Below are positions 35,864 through 44,525 of a stretch of 64,000 nucleotides of DNA, piece by piece. Position 1 is the first letter of the stretch; every line of letters begins with the position of its first letter. The notes below the pieces were generated by a model, which saw nothing but the letters and a program-made list of their open reading frames with translations, ran no database searches and had not been told where the DNA came from. The stretch is taken from positions 1-64,000 of the forward strand of contig SXHN01000122.1 in the NCBI GenBank assembly GCA_005773635.1, written 5' to 3'. Both the position numbers and the translations under genes were made by a program. The stretch is from Actinomycetota bacterium. Lineage in GTDB: Bacteria; Actinomycetota; Acidimicrobiia; IMCC26256; PALSA-610.

Positions 35864-36044
35864 GAGCGAATCGTACACACGTCGTCGTTCATCGAGGATG
35901 TCGACTGCGGGGTGCTCTGTACGCCAGAATCTTGCGCTGGGGTGGCTTCCCAGATCTCGTCCCGGGCAACGGATCTATGGCTCTTGCTCTGCATCGCAGC
36001 GGAGTGCCGAACGCGATACGCCCCGTCCAGGATCGCTGGTCTAC

Positions 36045-36224
36045 CTACACCATCGCGTGAGCGAGTCGGTAGAACTCGTGGCCACGAATCCTGCTGGCCG
36101 CACTGCCGTAGTAGAGGGGGCGATATTCCGCGGCGCCGATGTCGCTCACTTGGTGAAGACCGCGTTCGGCGAGGTATCCGGCGAGCTCAGCGGGGACGAG
36201 CCCAAACGTCAGCTCCTCACCGGC
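36045..36224 (-). pseudogene. C-terminal remnant of a TIGR00027-type SAM-dependent methyltransferase
   Basis: About 59 codons up to the stop at 36047-36045 read EELTFGLVPAELAGYLAERG, then VSDIGAAEYR and a tail with GHEFYRLA. This pattern matches, from memory, the end of leucine-carboxyl-methyltransferase-like actinobacterial methyltransferases (FGxxPxEL, D-GAxEYR, YEFxRxA). The SAM-binding part is absent; the frame continues upstream, but with unrelated sequence. The gene is thus a truncated relic. The region 35864-36044 beside it shows nothing recognisable. Confidence 0.5.
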
Positions 36225-36251
36225 GCGCCGCGATGTTGCGATCACGCGGCC

Positions 36252-36413
36252 AGCACGCTCGGACCGTTCAATGTCGCACGCCAGCACGCCATGGAGTCCT
36301 TCCGCCAGCTCGCACGTCTCGAGGGTGACATCGCATGCTTCGGTCACGGCCCGCCGCTCCTCGGCGATGCCAGCACCGCCCTGCGCAAGACGGCTCAAGA
36401 GCTCGACGCGTAG
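36252..36413 (+). pseudogene. C-terminal remnant of a metallo-beta-lactamase-fold hydrolase
   Basis: About 53 codons ending at the TAG 36411-36413. It contains FNVARQHAMESFRQLARLEG and ACFGHGPPL, the final helix and the last metal-ligand histidine (GHG) of MBL-fold hydrolases; the HxHxDH part is missing. The upstream part of the same frame runs antisense to the methyltransferase relic and is not homologous. Both relics and the broken aldolase lie side by side, indicating a decayed or rearranged stretch. Confidence 0.5.
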
Positions 36414-36462
36414 GCGAGGAATTCGAAAGGCACCTCAGAAGACCCGTCCGTAAGCTAACGAA

Positions 36463-37491
36463 ATGAGTGAGCCGACGTTCAGATTCCGCGTCCGTCGCGT
36501 CGGATTTCGCCACGGTTCGGATGCAGAGTTGGCGGCGATGCACCTGGTCGAGTCCGAGATCGAGTCCGAGCGTTTTCCGGGGGCGGAGCCGCAGCCGCTC
36601 GCCTCGTACATGAGATACGCAAGGAATCTGCCGTCGTTGTTCGACGACCACACATGGGTCGCCGACCTCAGTGACGGGACACCTGTCGGCTGCGGCGCGT
36701 GCTGGTCGAATTCAGCCGGCGATGTCGGACACATGGAAAGCTACGTGTATGTCCGTCGTCCGTGGCGACAAAGTGGAGTGGGCTCAGCGCTCGCCCGAGA
36801 AGTGTTGCACACCGCTATCGACGAGGGTCGGGCGAGCATCAGTTGGTCGACCCACGACGCGATTCCAGCAGGTGAACCGTTCTCAAAGGGCCTCGGTGCT
36901 TCCGTCGGCCGGGTGAATCGAAACAGTGAACTCCAAGTCGCTCGACTCGATCTCGACCAGCTCGATTCGTGGATCGCTTCTGCGCGTTCCCGAGCGCCCG
37001 GCTACCGATTGCAGTTTTGGGACGGCCCATACTCGAAGCAGTTGCGTGGTGACGCAGCCAGCTTCCACCACCTCATGAACACCCAGCCCCGAGACACCTT
37101 GGCAACTGGCGACATCCTGATCGATACTGAGCACGTCGCTCAGCTTGATCGCGCTCTCGAAGAAGCTGGTCGGCATCGGTGGACCGTGTTCGTGCGGAAT
37201 CCAAGTGGCATCGCTATTGGCGGGACCGAGATCGTGTTCGAACCCTGGGCTCCAGCGATGGCCTACCAAAGGAACACCGCGATCGATCCGGCACACCGAG
37301 GCCTCGGCTTGGCTAAGTGGGCAAAAGCCGAAGTCCTTCTCCGGCTTCGCCGGGAGAGACCAGCCGTCGCGACCGTACGCACCGGCAACGCGTTCTCGAA
37401 CGCCGCGATGCTCGCCATCAATGACGCCCTCGGATTTGAGATCGTCGAAGTGCGCACTGAGTGGAGACTCACTGTCAACTCCAGCAATTGA
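36463..37491 (+). CDS. Tandem GNAT N-acetyltransferase
   Basis: 342 residues with two GNAT units. The first (about 10-155) has VYVRRPWRQSGVGSALAREVL, the acetyl-CoA pyrophosphate loop (Q-x-G-V-G). The second (about 175-338) has TAIDPAHRGLGLAKWAKAEVL, again R-G-x-G-L, and TGNAFSNAAMLAINDALGF. Two-domain GNATs of this size include mycothiol-synthase-like and antibiotic-modifying enzymes; the sequence gives no substrate. No membrane segment. A short TAAGCT lies about 9 nt before the ATG, possibly a leaderless promoter. It is the only intact gene in the disturbed stretch after tRNA-Ser(GGA). Confidence 0.85.
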   Translation: MSEPTFRFRVRRVGFRHGSDAELAAMHLVESEIESERFPGAEPQPLASYMRYARNLPSLFDDHTWVADLSDGTPVGCGACWSNSAGDVGHMESYVYVRRPWRQSGVGSALAREVLHTAIDEGRASISWSTHDAIPAGEPFSKGLGASVGRVNRNSELQVARLDLDQLDSWIASARSRAPGYRLQFWDGPYSKQLRGDAASFHHLMNTQPRDTLATGDILIDTEHVAQLDRALEEAGRHRWTVFVRNPSGIAIGGTEIVFEPWAPAMAYQRNTAIDPAHRGLGLAKWAKAEVLLRLRRERPAVATVRTGNAFSNAAMLAINDALGFEIVEVRTEWRLTVNSSN

Positions 37492-37608
37492 TCCAGTCAA
37501 TGCGCCGCGATCCACTCCACCGGACCAGATGGATCGAACACGGCCGCGCTCGTCACGCCCTGGAGTGCGGAGATACGAAACAATCAAACGACTCGCGAGC
37601 TCAGTCCG

Positions 37609-38493
37609 CTACGAGTCGGCGAGATCGAAAATGGCAACCACTGCAGGTTGATTCAGGAACTCTGCCCATCGGCGCGGCGTTGCACGATAGATCGGGTCCG
37701 CAGCACTCGGGTCCGCGCCGCGTTCAAGCAACATTCGAACCACCTCCACTTCACCGGCGCCCGCCGCATAGTGCAACGGAGTCGTGCCCGATGTTGTGGG
37801 CGGCGCGCCACCTCGCACGAGATCGGCAACGAGATCCCATCGCGCGTATGCGGCAGCCTGTTCAACTAGTTCAGCCGTGAAGCCCGCTTGGGGCAGGGTG
37901 TCCACCAAACTGCGATCGCCACGGGCAATTCGCTCCATCCGGCTGGATTCAAACGGATGTTGCCACCGCCACAAGTCTCGCAATAGTGCGATCTCCGCGC
38001 CATGGTGGATGAACTCATCGAACATGTGCAATACGAAAGCCGCACGGGTTGCTGATGCAAAACCCGGTCCGGCAACACCGCCGACGAGTTCTTGCATCGA
38101 CACTTCGCTCGCGAGCGCAAGGTGAGATTCCCACCGATCATGGGCGCGCTCGAGCATCTCAATAGCCGCGGCAGCCGACTGCGGCGGTTGTGGATCTGGC
38201 GCGTCGAGTCCAAACGCTTCGCCTTGTGCCTCGACATCGAGCCAACGGTGCGCACGATCTTCGCCGTACATATCGATCAGATGCCAGAGCCGCCATGCGA
38301 TCGTTGTAAACGGCTCAGGCTCGGGTCTCGGAAACACCGAGTCAGCAAACCAACTGCCATCGACCCGTCGACGAATACTCCAACATCCTGGCGCAGGTTC
38401 CCAGAAATATTCTTCATCGCTCAGTCCATCGAGACGCCGCTGTATCCGCCGCCAAACCTCGTCGGAGAGATCAAGAAACTCAGACTGTGCCAC
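37609..38493 (-). CDS. DinB-like domain fused to ankyrin repeats
   Basis: 294 residues from the GTG at 38493. The first about 195 residues form a DinB/YfiT-type four-helix domain: WRRIQRRLDGLSDEEYFWEP, CWSIRRRVDG, WRLWHLIDM (first metal histidine region) and HMFDEFIHHGAEIALLRDLW with the closing histidines. The last 90 residues are ankyrin-like: LVRGGAPPTTSGTTPLHYAAGAGEVEVV and LLERGADPSAAD. DinB-fold proteins act in thiol-dependent (often mycothiol) transfer reactions; ankyrins bind proteins. The fusion is unusual. The gene follows the arylamine N-acetyltransferase by 62 bp. Confidence 0.82.
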   Translation of the reverse strand: MAQSEFLDLSDEVWRRIQRRLDGLSDEEYFWEPAPGCWSIRRRVDGSWFADSVFPRPEPEPFTTIAWRLWHLIDMYGEDRAHRWLDVEAQGEAFGLDAPDPQPPQSAAAAIEMLERAHDRWESHLALASEVSMQELVGGVAGPGFASATRAAFVLHMFDEFIHHGAEIALLRDLWRWQHPFESSRMERIARGDRSLVDTLPQAGFTAELVEQAAAYARWDLVADLVRGGAPPTTSGTTPLHYAAGAGEVEVVRMLLERGADPSAADPIYRATPRRWAEFLNQPAVVAIFDLADS

Positions 38494-38555
38494 ATGCCGA
38501 TCGTACCAAGCGGGGAATGCACGTACTTGTGGGGACAAGCGATATCGAAAATCGT

Positions 38556-39434
38556 TCAGTGCCGCGCGGCCCAAGCTTCGTGGGTTGTGAGCGCGCGTAA
38601 CCACAAGGCGTCCACCATTTCGGCAGAAACGTTGGCAAACGTAAGGCCGAAGATGTCAGCAAGCGCTGCAAACCAATTCGCGCGTTCGGTCAGAAATGTC
38701 GGTTCAGGTATCCCTTCCCCAAGTCGAACGAGCATGAGCCCTCGCATCATGTCGACACCCGTCGCGTCGCGTCGCATCGCCAATGCGACTTTGGCAAAGT
38801 TCGACTCTGGCGAAGTTGACAACACCAAGTTGCGTTGCTCAAAGTCGCGCATCTCGGCAGGTTCCGCGCACCAATTCATGCCAACAAATACGCCGTTCGG
38901 ATCGTGCTGCAGATGCCAATCTCCAACCCGACCACCTTCGCTATGCCGCTGTTGGTTCAACGTCAGCACAAACGGACCTTGCGTGAACTGACCCTCACTC
39001 AACGGCAACGGTTCATACAAGGCATCGCCGAGACCGACGTCAATGTACCAGTCGCCGACCGAGTTCGTGTCAGTAGGCAAACCATGCACGGTCAATACGA
39101 GATGATTCGTCAACGTCAATGGGTCGGGCCCCTCAGGTCCGTGCACACCGCCAACGTGTCGTTGCACGCTATAACCCAATGTCGCAAGCAATGAGCTGAA
39201 TGCTCCGTTGAGATGAAAGCAATAACCACCACGATCGCTCATCGCAATGCGCCGCGCTGATTCAACCGGATCGACGTTCCATAGATCGCCCATATGAATC
39301 CACATGGTTTCGTAGGGAACTCGTTGCACGTGACGGCGCATCAACGCGCCTAGTGCCTCGACAGACGGCGGCTCCGCGTAGAGCCCTAGCCGTCGCAAGT
39401 ACGCGGCGCACATATCGGATGTCAAGCCAACCAT
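38556..39434 (-). CDS. nat: Arylamine N-acetyltransferase
   Basis: 292 residues from the ATG at 39434; the much longer frame upstream is antisense to the small helical gene and rejected. The Cys-His-Asp triad is clear: RGGYCFHLNGAFSSLL (Cys, about 73), LTNHLVLTV (His, about 112) and YIDVGLGDALYEPL (Asp, about 131). The N-terminus AAYLRRLGLYAEPPSVEAL is typical. Transfers acetyl from acetyl-CoA to aromatic amines or hydrazines; in mycobacteria it is linked to cholesterol-derived acyl-CoA metabolism. Cytoplasmic. Confidence 0.92.
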   Translation of the reverse strand: MVGLTSDMCAAYLRRLGLYAEPPSVEALGALMRRHVQRVPYETMWIHMGDLWNVDPVESARRIAMSDRGGYCFHLNGAFSSLLATLGYSVQRHVGGVHGPEGPDPLTLTNHLVLTVHGLPTDTNSVGDWYIDVGLGDALYEPLPLSEGQFTQGPFVLTLNQQRHSEGGRVGDWHLQHDPNGVFVGMNWCAEPAEMRDFEQRNLVLSTSPESNFAKVALAMRRDATGVDMMRGLMLVRLGEGIPEPTFLTERANWFAALADIFGLTFANVSAEMVDALWLRALTTHEAWAARH

Positions 39435-39608
39435 CGCACACCCATTCGAACGTTTGAACGCGAACTTTGCCAGTAACTCCGTTCGGCGTGCTCTCGGATT
39501 TCCATCAACCAGCCTTGCACACATGGAAAGGGCACCCGTGACCCGCGGCGACCTTTTGCGTATAGTGCCACTGGGCGGATGTACCACCCGAGCCGAACGG
39601 AGACTCGC

Positions 39609-39821
39609 ATGGACAACATTTTCGACAAAGTCAAGGGCCTCGCTGATGACGCCAAAGACAAACTCGGTGATCTCGCCGAAGATCATGGCGACAAAATGAA
39701 AATGGGCATCGACAAAGCCGCCGATTTCGTCGAGAGCAAGGCTGGCGATCACAAGGACAAAGTGGAAAGCGCCGCCGACACGGCGAAGGGCTTCATCGAC
39801 GACATGGCGAAGAAAGACTGA
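39609..39821 (+). CDS. Small helical protein of the MT0933-antitoxin type
   Basis: 70 residues from the ATG at 39609, with CGGAG about 7 nt before. All-helical, Lys/Asp/Ala-rich with heptad-like repeats (FDKVKGLADDAKDKLGDLAE, then KAADFVESKAGDHKDKVE). This fits the MT0933-like antitoxin family or generally LEA/CsbD-like stress proteins. No toxin gene is next to it: the neighbours are nat (divergent) and a methyltransferase. The antitoxin label is therefore only a family name here; a stress-protective role is equally possible. Confidence 0.75.
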   Translation: MDNIFDKVKGLADDAKDKLGDLAEDHGDKMKMGIDKAADFVESKAGDHKDKVESAADTAKGFIDDMAKKD

Positions 39822-39910
39822 CGCTACGTCGCCGTCACAACCCAGGTCGCGACCGTTGCCGCGTCCGAAATATCCGATGCAAACACACGCTGCGCCGATA
39901 CCGTGAGGCG

Positions 39911-40576
39911 ATGCGCGATTTGGAACACATAACGACAACCCGCGATGTGTACAACCGCACCGCTGATGAATACGCGGCAGCCATCGGGACCACAATCTCA
40001 GCAGGGATCGAAGCTCCGATCGACCGGGCTGCGCTCGCCGCCTTCGTTGAGACCGTGTCGCTCAATCCTGGCACGATCGCGGATATCGGATGCGGCCCTG
40101 GTCGCGTCGCTGCGTACCTTGCGGGATTCGGCCTTGAAGCGGTGGGCACCGACCTTTCGGAATCGATGCTGGGCCAGGCCCGCCGCGCGCATCCACACAT
40201 CCAATTCGAAATTGGAGCGCTCGACGCACTGCCGTATGCAACGGCCTCGTTGCGCGGCGCTGTGTGTTGGTACTCGATCATCCACACGCCGCCTGCGGAG
40301 CTCACAATTGCATTCACTGAACTCTTTCGCGTGTTGCAACCGGGCGGGGATGCCCTCCTTGCGTTTCAAGCCGGCGACGGCCATGCGGTCACGAAACCCA
40401 ACGCGTACGGGTCGGGATCCGCGCTCACGAACTACCGCCACAATGTGCGCGATGTCGTCGAGCACCTCGTCAACGCCAACTTCGAGGTGACCACCACCAT
40501 CGTGCGAGAAGTGATACACGACCACGAATCAACACCCCAAGCATTCCTGTTTGCTCGCTCCAGTGGCAGTGATTGA
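39911..40576 (+). CDS. Class I SAM-dependent methyltransferase
   Basis: 221 residues. Motif I is ADIGCGPGRVAAYLAGFG (about 57-70) with the following acidic GTDLSESML; motif IV region is AVCWYSIIHTPPAE; a post-motif is LFRVLQPGGDALLAFQAG. The N-terminus VYNRTADEYAAAIG is common in the Methyltransf_11/25 group that modifies small molecules. The substrate is unknown. It stands alone between the small helical gene and the large ABC exporter on the same strand. Confidence 0.88.
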   Translation: MRDLEHITTTRDVYNRTADEYAAAIGTTISAGIEAPIDRAALAAFVETVSLNPGTIADIGCGPGRVAAYLAGFGLEAVGTDLSESMLGQARRAHPHIQFEIGALDALPYATASLRGAVCWYSIIHTPPAELTIAFTELFRVLQPGGDALLAFQAGDGHAVTKPNAYGSGSALTNYRHNVRDVVEHLVNANFEVTTTIVREVIHDHESTPQAFLFARSSGSD

Positions 40577-40716
40577 GGCAACGAACATAGATTCGAGGGT
40601 TCGCGAGCAGTTACGATCGGAATCACTCAGTGCCAGGAGCCAAACGACAAGTTTGACAAATCGACGCCAAACAAAACGCGGTGGTGAAGTCAGCGCAGGA
40701 GCGAGGGACGAGCGAA

Positions 40717-43700
40717 ATGCGTGAGGAACCACTCGTAAGCGCCGGACGAAGTAAGCGCCAGACAACAGGATGGATTCGCCAGCTCCTGTTGTGGATGCTG
40801 CCTCATAAAGCACACGCGTTTGTGGCGTTTGGCGTCGCGATCGCGGGCACGGTCGTCGCGGCCTTCGCGCCGTTGATACAAAAAATCGTGATCGACGATG
40901 TGATCTTGAACAATCGTCGACCGCTAGCACCGTGGCTGACAGTGATCGTCATCATTGGACTGCTGCGTTTCGTACTCGCATACGTGCGCCGATACCGCGG
41001 CGGGCGCATCGCGCTTGATGTACAGCACGATCTACGCACATCGATCTTTGGTCAGCTCCAACGACTCGATTTTCAAAGCCACGACGAGCTCTCAACTGGT
41101 CAGCTCGTAACTCGAGCCAGCTCTGACATTGCGCTCGTGCAAGGCCTCCTGATGTTCCTGCCGATCGGCATGGCGAACGTGATCATGTTTGTGGTCTCAA
41201 TCACCATCATGGTCTTTCTGTCACCGTTGCTCACAGTGATTCTGCTGGCAATGGCGCCGTTGCTGCTCTTCACTGCGTTGCGATTGCGCACCAGCGTGTT
41301 TCCGGCGAGCTGGGACGCGCAACAACGCGCAGGCGACGTGGCCGCCGTCGTAGAAGAATCCGTTACGGGCGTGCGCGTCGTCAAAGGATTCGGGCAGGAA
41401 CAGCAACAAATTGACCGCCTAATTGCCGACGCCACCGGCTTGTACGGATCGCGGCTGCGACTAGTCAACCTTCAAGCCCGACTTTCTCCCATGCTGCAAG
41501 TAATACCAGCTCTGGGTCAGGTGGCGGGTTTGGCGCTCGGTGGCTGGCTAGTGATCAACCGACGTATTCAGGTCGGTACTTTCCTTGCGTTCAGTACGTA
41601 CATGATTCGACTCGTCCCACCCGTGCGCATGCTCGCGGCAATCTTGACCGTCGGCCAAATGGCGCGCGCTGGCGTCGAACGCATCGCTGACTTGTTGGCC
41701 TGCACGCCGCTTGTAGAAGATGCGCCCGACGCGCAGCCGCTCGCGGCCACTTCCGGCGCGATCGAACTTCAAGATGTGCATTTCGGATACACCAGCACCG
41801 AACCTGTGTTGAGCGGCTTTTCGTTGTCGATCCAACCCGGCGAAACGGTGGCGCTGGTTGGTGCATCAGGGTCAGGGAAATCAACTGTCGCGTTGTTGGT
41901 TCCTCGGTTTTACGACGCGCAACGCGGAAGCGTCAGCATCGATGGCATCGACGTACGTAAGGTTACGCTGGCCAGCCTTCGGCAGCAGATCGGCGTAGTT
42001 TTCGAAGACAGCTTCTTGTTTTCCGATTCGATTCGTTCCAACATCGGTTTCGGTAAACCCGGAGCGACGGACGATGAAATACAAGCCGCGGCTCAGGCCG
42101 CTGAGGCCCACAAATTCATCCTTGCACTGCCCGATGGTTACGACACAGTCGTCGGCGAGAACGGACTCACGTTGTCGGGGGGCCAACGCCAACGGATCGC
42201 ACTCGCCCGCGCGCTCATCAGCGACCCGCAAGTGCTCATTCTTGACGACGCGACATCGTCGATTGATGCGAAAGTGGAGGAGGAAATACACGCAACGCTG
42301 GAGCGGTTGCTGGGCGAACGCACAACCATTTTGATTGCCCACCGGCGATCCACGCTTGCCCTCGCTGATCGCATCGTTGTGGTGGATCACGGCCAAGTGC
42401 TCGACAGCGGAACGCACGATGACCTGTGGACTCGTTGCGACGCCTATCGCGCGCTGTTGGCTGGACCGGGCGACGACGCAGAAGGCAACGATGTACTTCC
42501 AACACCCGACCTCGAAGCGGCAACTGAGTCTCAAGCTGTCGGGATCACTCCAACAGCGTGGCGCAGACCGGGCGACGAGCTCGGTCCACGGGTACACGCA
42601 CTGAGTTCCGAAGCAGTTGGTCGCATCGGCCCTCCAGGTGGAGGCGGCATGGTCGGCATGGCATCCGGCCTTGCAGGTCGACTTGAGGCGACTCCCGAGC
42701 TCATGGCGCAAGTCGCGGCGCTCGCACCAGCGACACATTCACCTCAGCTTGACGCAATCGTATTACAACAGCCCGACCCGAATTTTCGGCTCGCGCGCCT
42801 GCTCCATCGATTCCGCCGCAGCCTCGCTCTCGGATTGTTGTTGGTGACACTCGACGCGCTCGCCACTTTGTCGTCTCCCTTGTTTGTGCGCATCGGCATC
42901 GACAAGGGCGTCAAAAATGCCGATACTTACGTACTTTTTCTCGCAGTCAGCGTCTTTTTAGTGGTCACGCTTTCTGACTGGGTCATCATGTGGGGCCAGC
43001 AACGAGTGTTGGGCCGCACCGCCGAACGCATTCTGTTTGCATTGCGAGTCAAGGTGTTCTCACATCTGCAACGGCTTGGCGTGGATTACTACGAACGCGA
43101 AATGGCGGGACGGGTAATGACCCGCATGACTACCGATATCGATTCGCTCGCGCAGCTCTTGCAGACGGGCCTCGTTACCGCGCTCGTGAGCGGCGTCACC
43201 TTCGTGGGCGTCGGTGTCGCGCTCGCAGTGATGAACCCGAAACTCGCGCTTATCGCTTCGATTGCAGTGCCACCATTAACCATTGCAACGTTGTGGTTCC
43301 GGCGTGAATCGTCGCGTGCCTATGAGACCGCGCGAGAACGCATCGCCACGGTGAACGCGAACCTGCAAGAAGGGCTTTCCGGCGTGCGCGTCTCCCAAGC
43401 CTACGTGCGTGAAGGATCGAACGAAAAAGACTTCGCGAAGGTTTCCAAAAAGTATCTTGATGCTCGCCTCGGAGCCCAGAAGCTCGTGGCGTTGTATTTT
43501 CCGTTTGTCGAGATGCTCTCAGATCTCACAGGCGCGCTGGTATTGGGCGCTGGCAGCGTCTACGTGGCTGACGGTTCGTTATCTAGCGGTGCCCTTATTG
43601 CGTTTTTGCTATATCTGGATCTGTTCTTTTCTCCCATCCAGCAACTGTCGCAAGTGTTCGACTCGTGGCAACAGGCTCAGGTTTCGTTGACTCGGATCGG

Positions 43701-44514
43701 TGACCTGCTTGCAACCGAGACGACAGTGCCCGCAGCCGCCGAGCCCATCGTGCCGTCGCGATTGCGCGGTTCGATCGAACTGCGCGATGTCACCTTCCGA
43801 TACGCAACCTCGACCACCGATGCCCTCCACAACGCCTCGCTCACCATCAAACCTGGTCAATCAGTGGCGCTGGTCGGTGAAACCGGCGCGGGGAAGTCGA
43901 CAATTCTCAAGCTCGTCGCACGCTTCTACGACGTCAACGACGGCACCGTACGAGTCGATGGCGTCGACGTGCGCGACTATGACGCAGTCGCGTATCACGC
44001 CCAACTCGGCATCGTTCCCCAAGAGGCGTTCCTATTCGCGGGCACGATCCGCGACAACATCGCATACGGTCGACGTGATTGTTCCGACGCCGAAGTCGAA
44101 GCGGCGGCTCGAGCGGTCGGCGCACACGATTTCGTCGCCACGCTTCCATGGGGATACCACTCGCCAGTCTCGGAACGCGGACGTTCGCTGTCGAGCGGAC
44201 AACGCCAGCTCATTGCATTGGCGCGTGCGCACCTCGTCGACCCGGCGATCCTGCTACTCGATGAAGCAACGTCGAATCTCGATCTTCACACCGAAGCACT
44301 CGTCACCGAAGCGATCAGCGTGGCCGCGCAGGGTCGTACCACGATCTTGATTGCGCACCGGCTTCAGACGGCTCGCCTTGCCGATCGAATCCTCGTGATC
44401 GATCAAGGTCGCGTTGTCGAAGATGGCGATCACGATTCGTTAATCACCCACGACGGCCTCTACGCCCGCCTCTGGGCGGCTAGCAACGGCGAAACCGCAC
44501 CGGTCACGTCGTAA
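40717..44514 (+). CDS. Fused ABC exporter (two TMD-NBD halves in one chain)
   Basis: About 1265 residues from the ATG at 40717 (a GTG at 40681 is an alternative). Two six-helix membrane domains each precede an ATPase. NBD1: Walker A GASGSGKST (about 382-390), signature LSGGQRQRIALARAL, Walker B ILDDATSS with Asp511 in place of the catalytic Glu. NBD2: Walker A GETGAGKST (about 1054), signature LSSGQRQLIALARA, Walker B LLDEATSN (Glu1183). The non-canonical Walker B of NBD1 pairs with the altered signature of NBD2, giving one degenerate and one active site. A drug, lipid or peptide exporter by family. Confidence 0.93.
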   Translation: MREEPLVSAGRSKRQTTGWIRQLLLWMLPHKAHAFVAFGVAIAGTVVAAFAPLIQKIVIDDVILNNRRPLAPWLTVIVIIGLLRFVLAYVRRYRGGRIALDVQHDLRTSIFGQLQRLDFQSHDELSTGQLVTRASSDIALVQGLLMFLPIGMANVIMFVVSITIMVFLSPLLTVILLAMAPLLLFTALRLRTSVFPASWDAQQRAGDVAAVVEESVTGVRVVKGFGQEQQQIDRLIADATGLYGSRLRLVNLQARLSPMLQVIPALGQVAGLALGGWLVINRRIQVGTFLAFSTYMIRLVPPVRMLAAILTVGQMARAGVERIADLLACTPLVEDAPDAQPLAATSGAIELQDVHFGYTSTEPVLSGFSLSIQPGETVALVGASGSGKSTVALLVPRFYDAQRGSVSIDGIDVRKVTLASLRQQIGVVFEDSFLFSDSIRSNIGFGKPGATDDEIQAAAQAAEAHKFILALPDGYDTVVGENGLTLSGGQRQRIALARALISDPQVLILDDATSSIDAKVEEEIHATLERLLGERTTILIAHRRSTLALADRIVVVDHGQVLDSGTHDDLWTRCDAYRALLAGPGDDAEGNDVLPTPDLEAATESQAVGITPTAWRRPGDELGPRVHALSSEAVGRIGPPGGGGMVGMASGLAGRLEATPELMAQVAALAPATHSPQLDAIVLQQPDPNFRLARLLHRFRRSLALGLLLVTLDALATLSSPLFVRIGIDKGVKNADTYVLFLAVSVFLVVTLSDWVIMWGQQRVLGRTAERILFALRVKVFSHLQRLGVDYYEREMAGRVMTRMTTDIDSLAQLLQTGLVTALVSGVTFVGVGVALAVMNPKLALIASIAVPPLTIATLWFRRESSRAYETARERIATVNANLQEGLSGVRVSQAYVREGSNEKDFAKVSKKYLDARLGAQKLVALYFPFVEMLSDLTGALVLGAGSVYVADGSLSSGALIAFLLYLDLFFSPIQQLSQVFDSWQQAQVSLTRIGDLLATETTVPAAAEPIVPSRLRGSIELRDVTFRYATSTTDALHNASLTIKPGQSVALVGETGAGKSTILKLVARFYDVNDGTVRVDGVDVRDYDAVAYHAQLGIVPQEAFLFAGTIRDNIAYGRRDCSDAEVEAAARAVGAHDFVATLPWGYHSPVSERGRSLSSGQRQLIALARAHLVDPAILLLDEATSNLDLHTEALVTEAISVAAQGRTTILIAHRLQTARLADRILVIDQGRVVEDGDHDSLITHDGLYARLWAASNGETAPVTS

Positions 44515-44525
44515 CCAGGCATCCG

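Noticed and set aside
34758-38000. Second attachment repeat for an island at tRNA-Ser(GGA)
   Set aside because: I looked by eye for a copy of the tRNA-Ser 3' end to the right of the gene and did not find one; gene decay alone does not prove an island.
39435-39995. 187-codon upstream extension of the arylamine N-acetyltransferase frame
   Set aside because: It is antisense to the small helical gene at 39609, and the NAT family start is at 39434.
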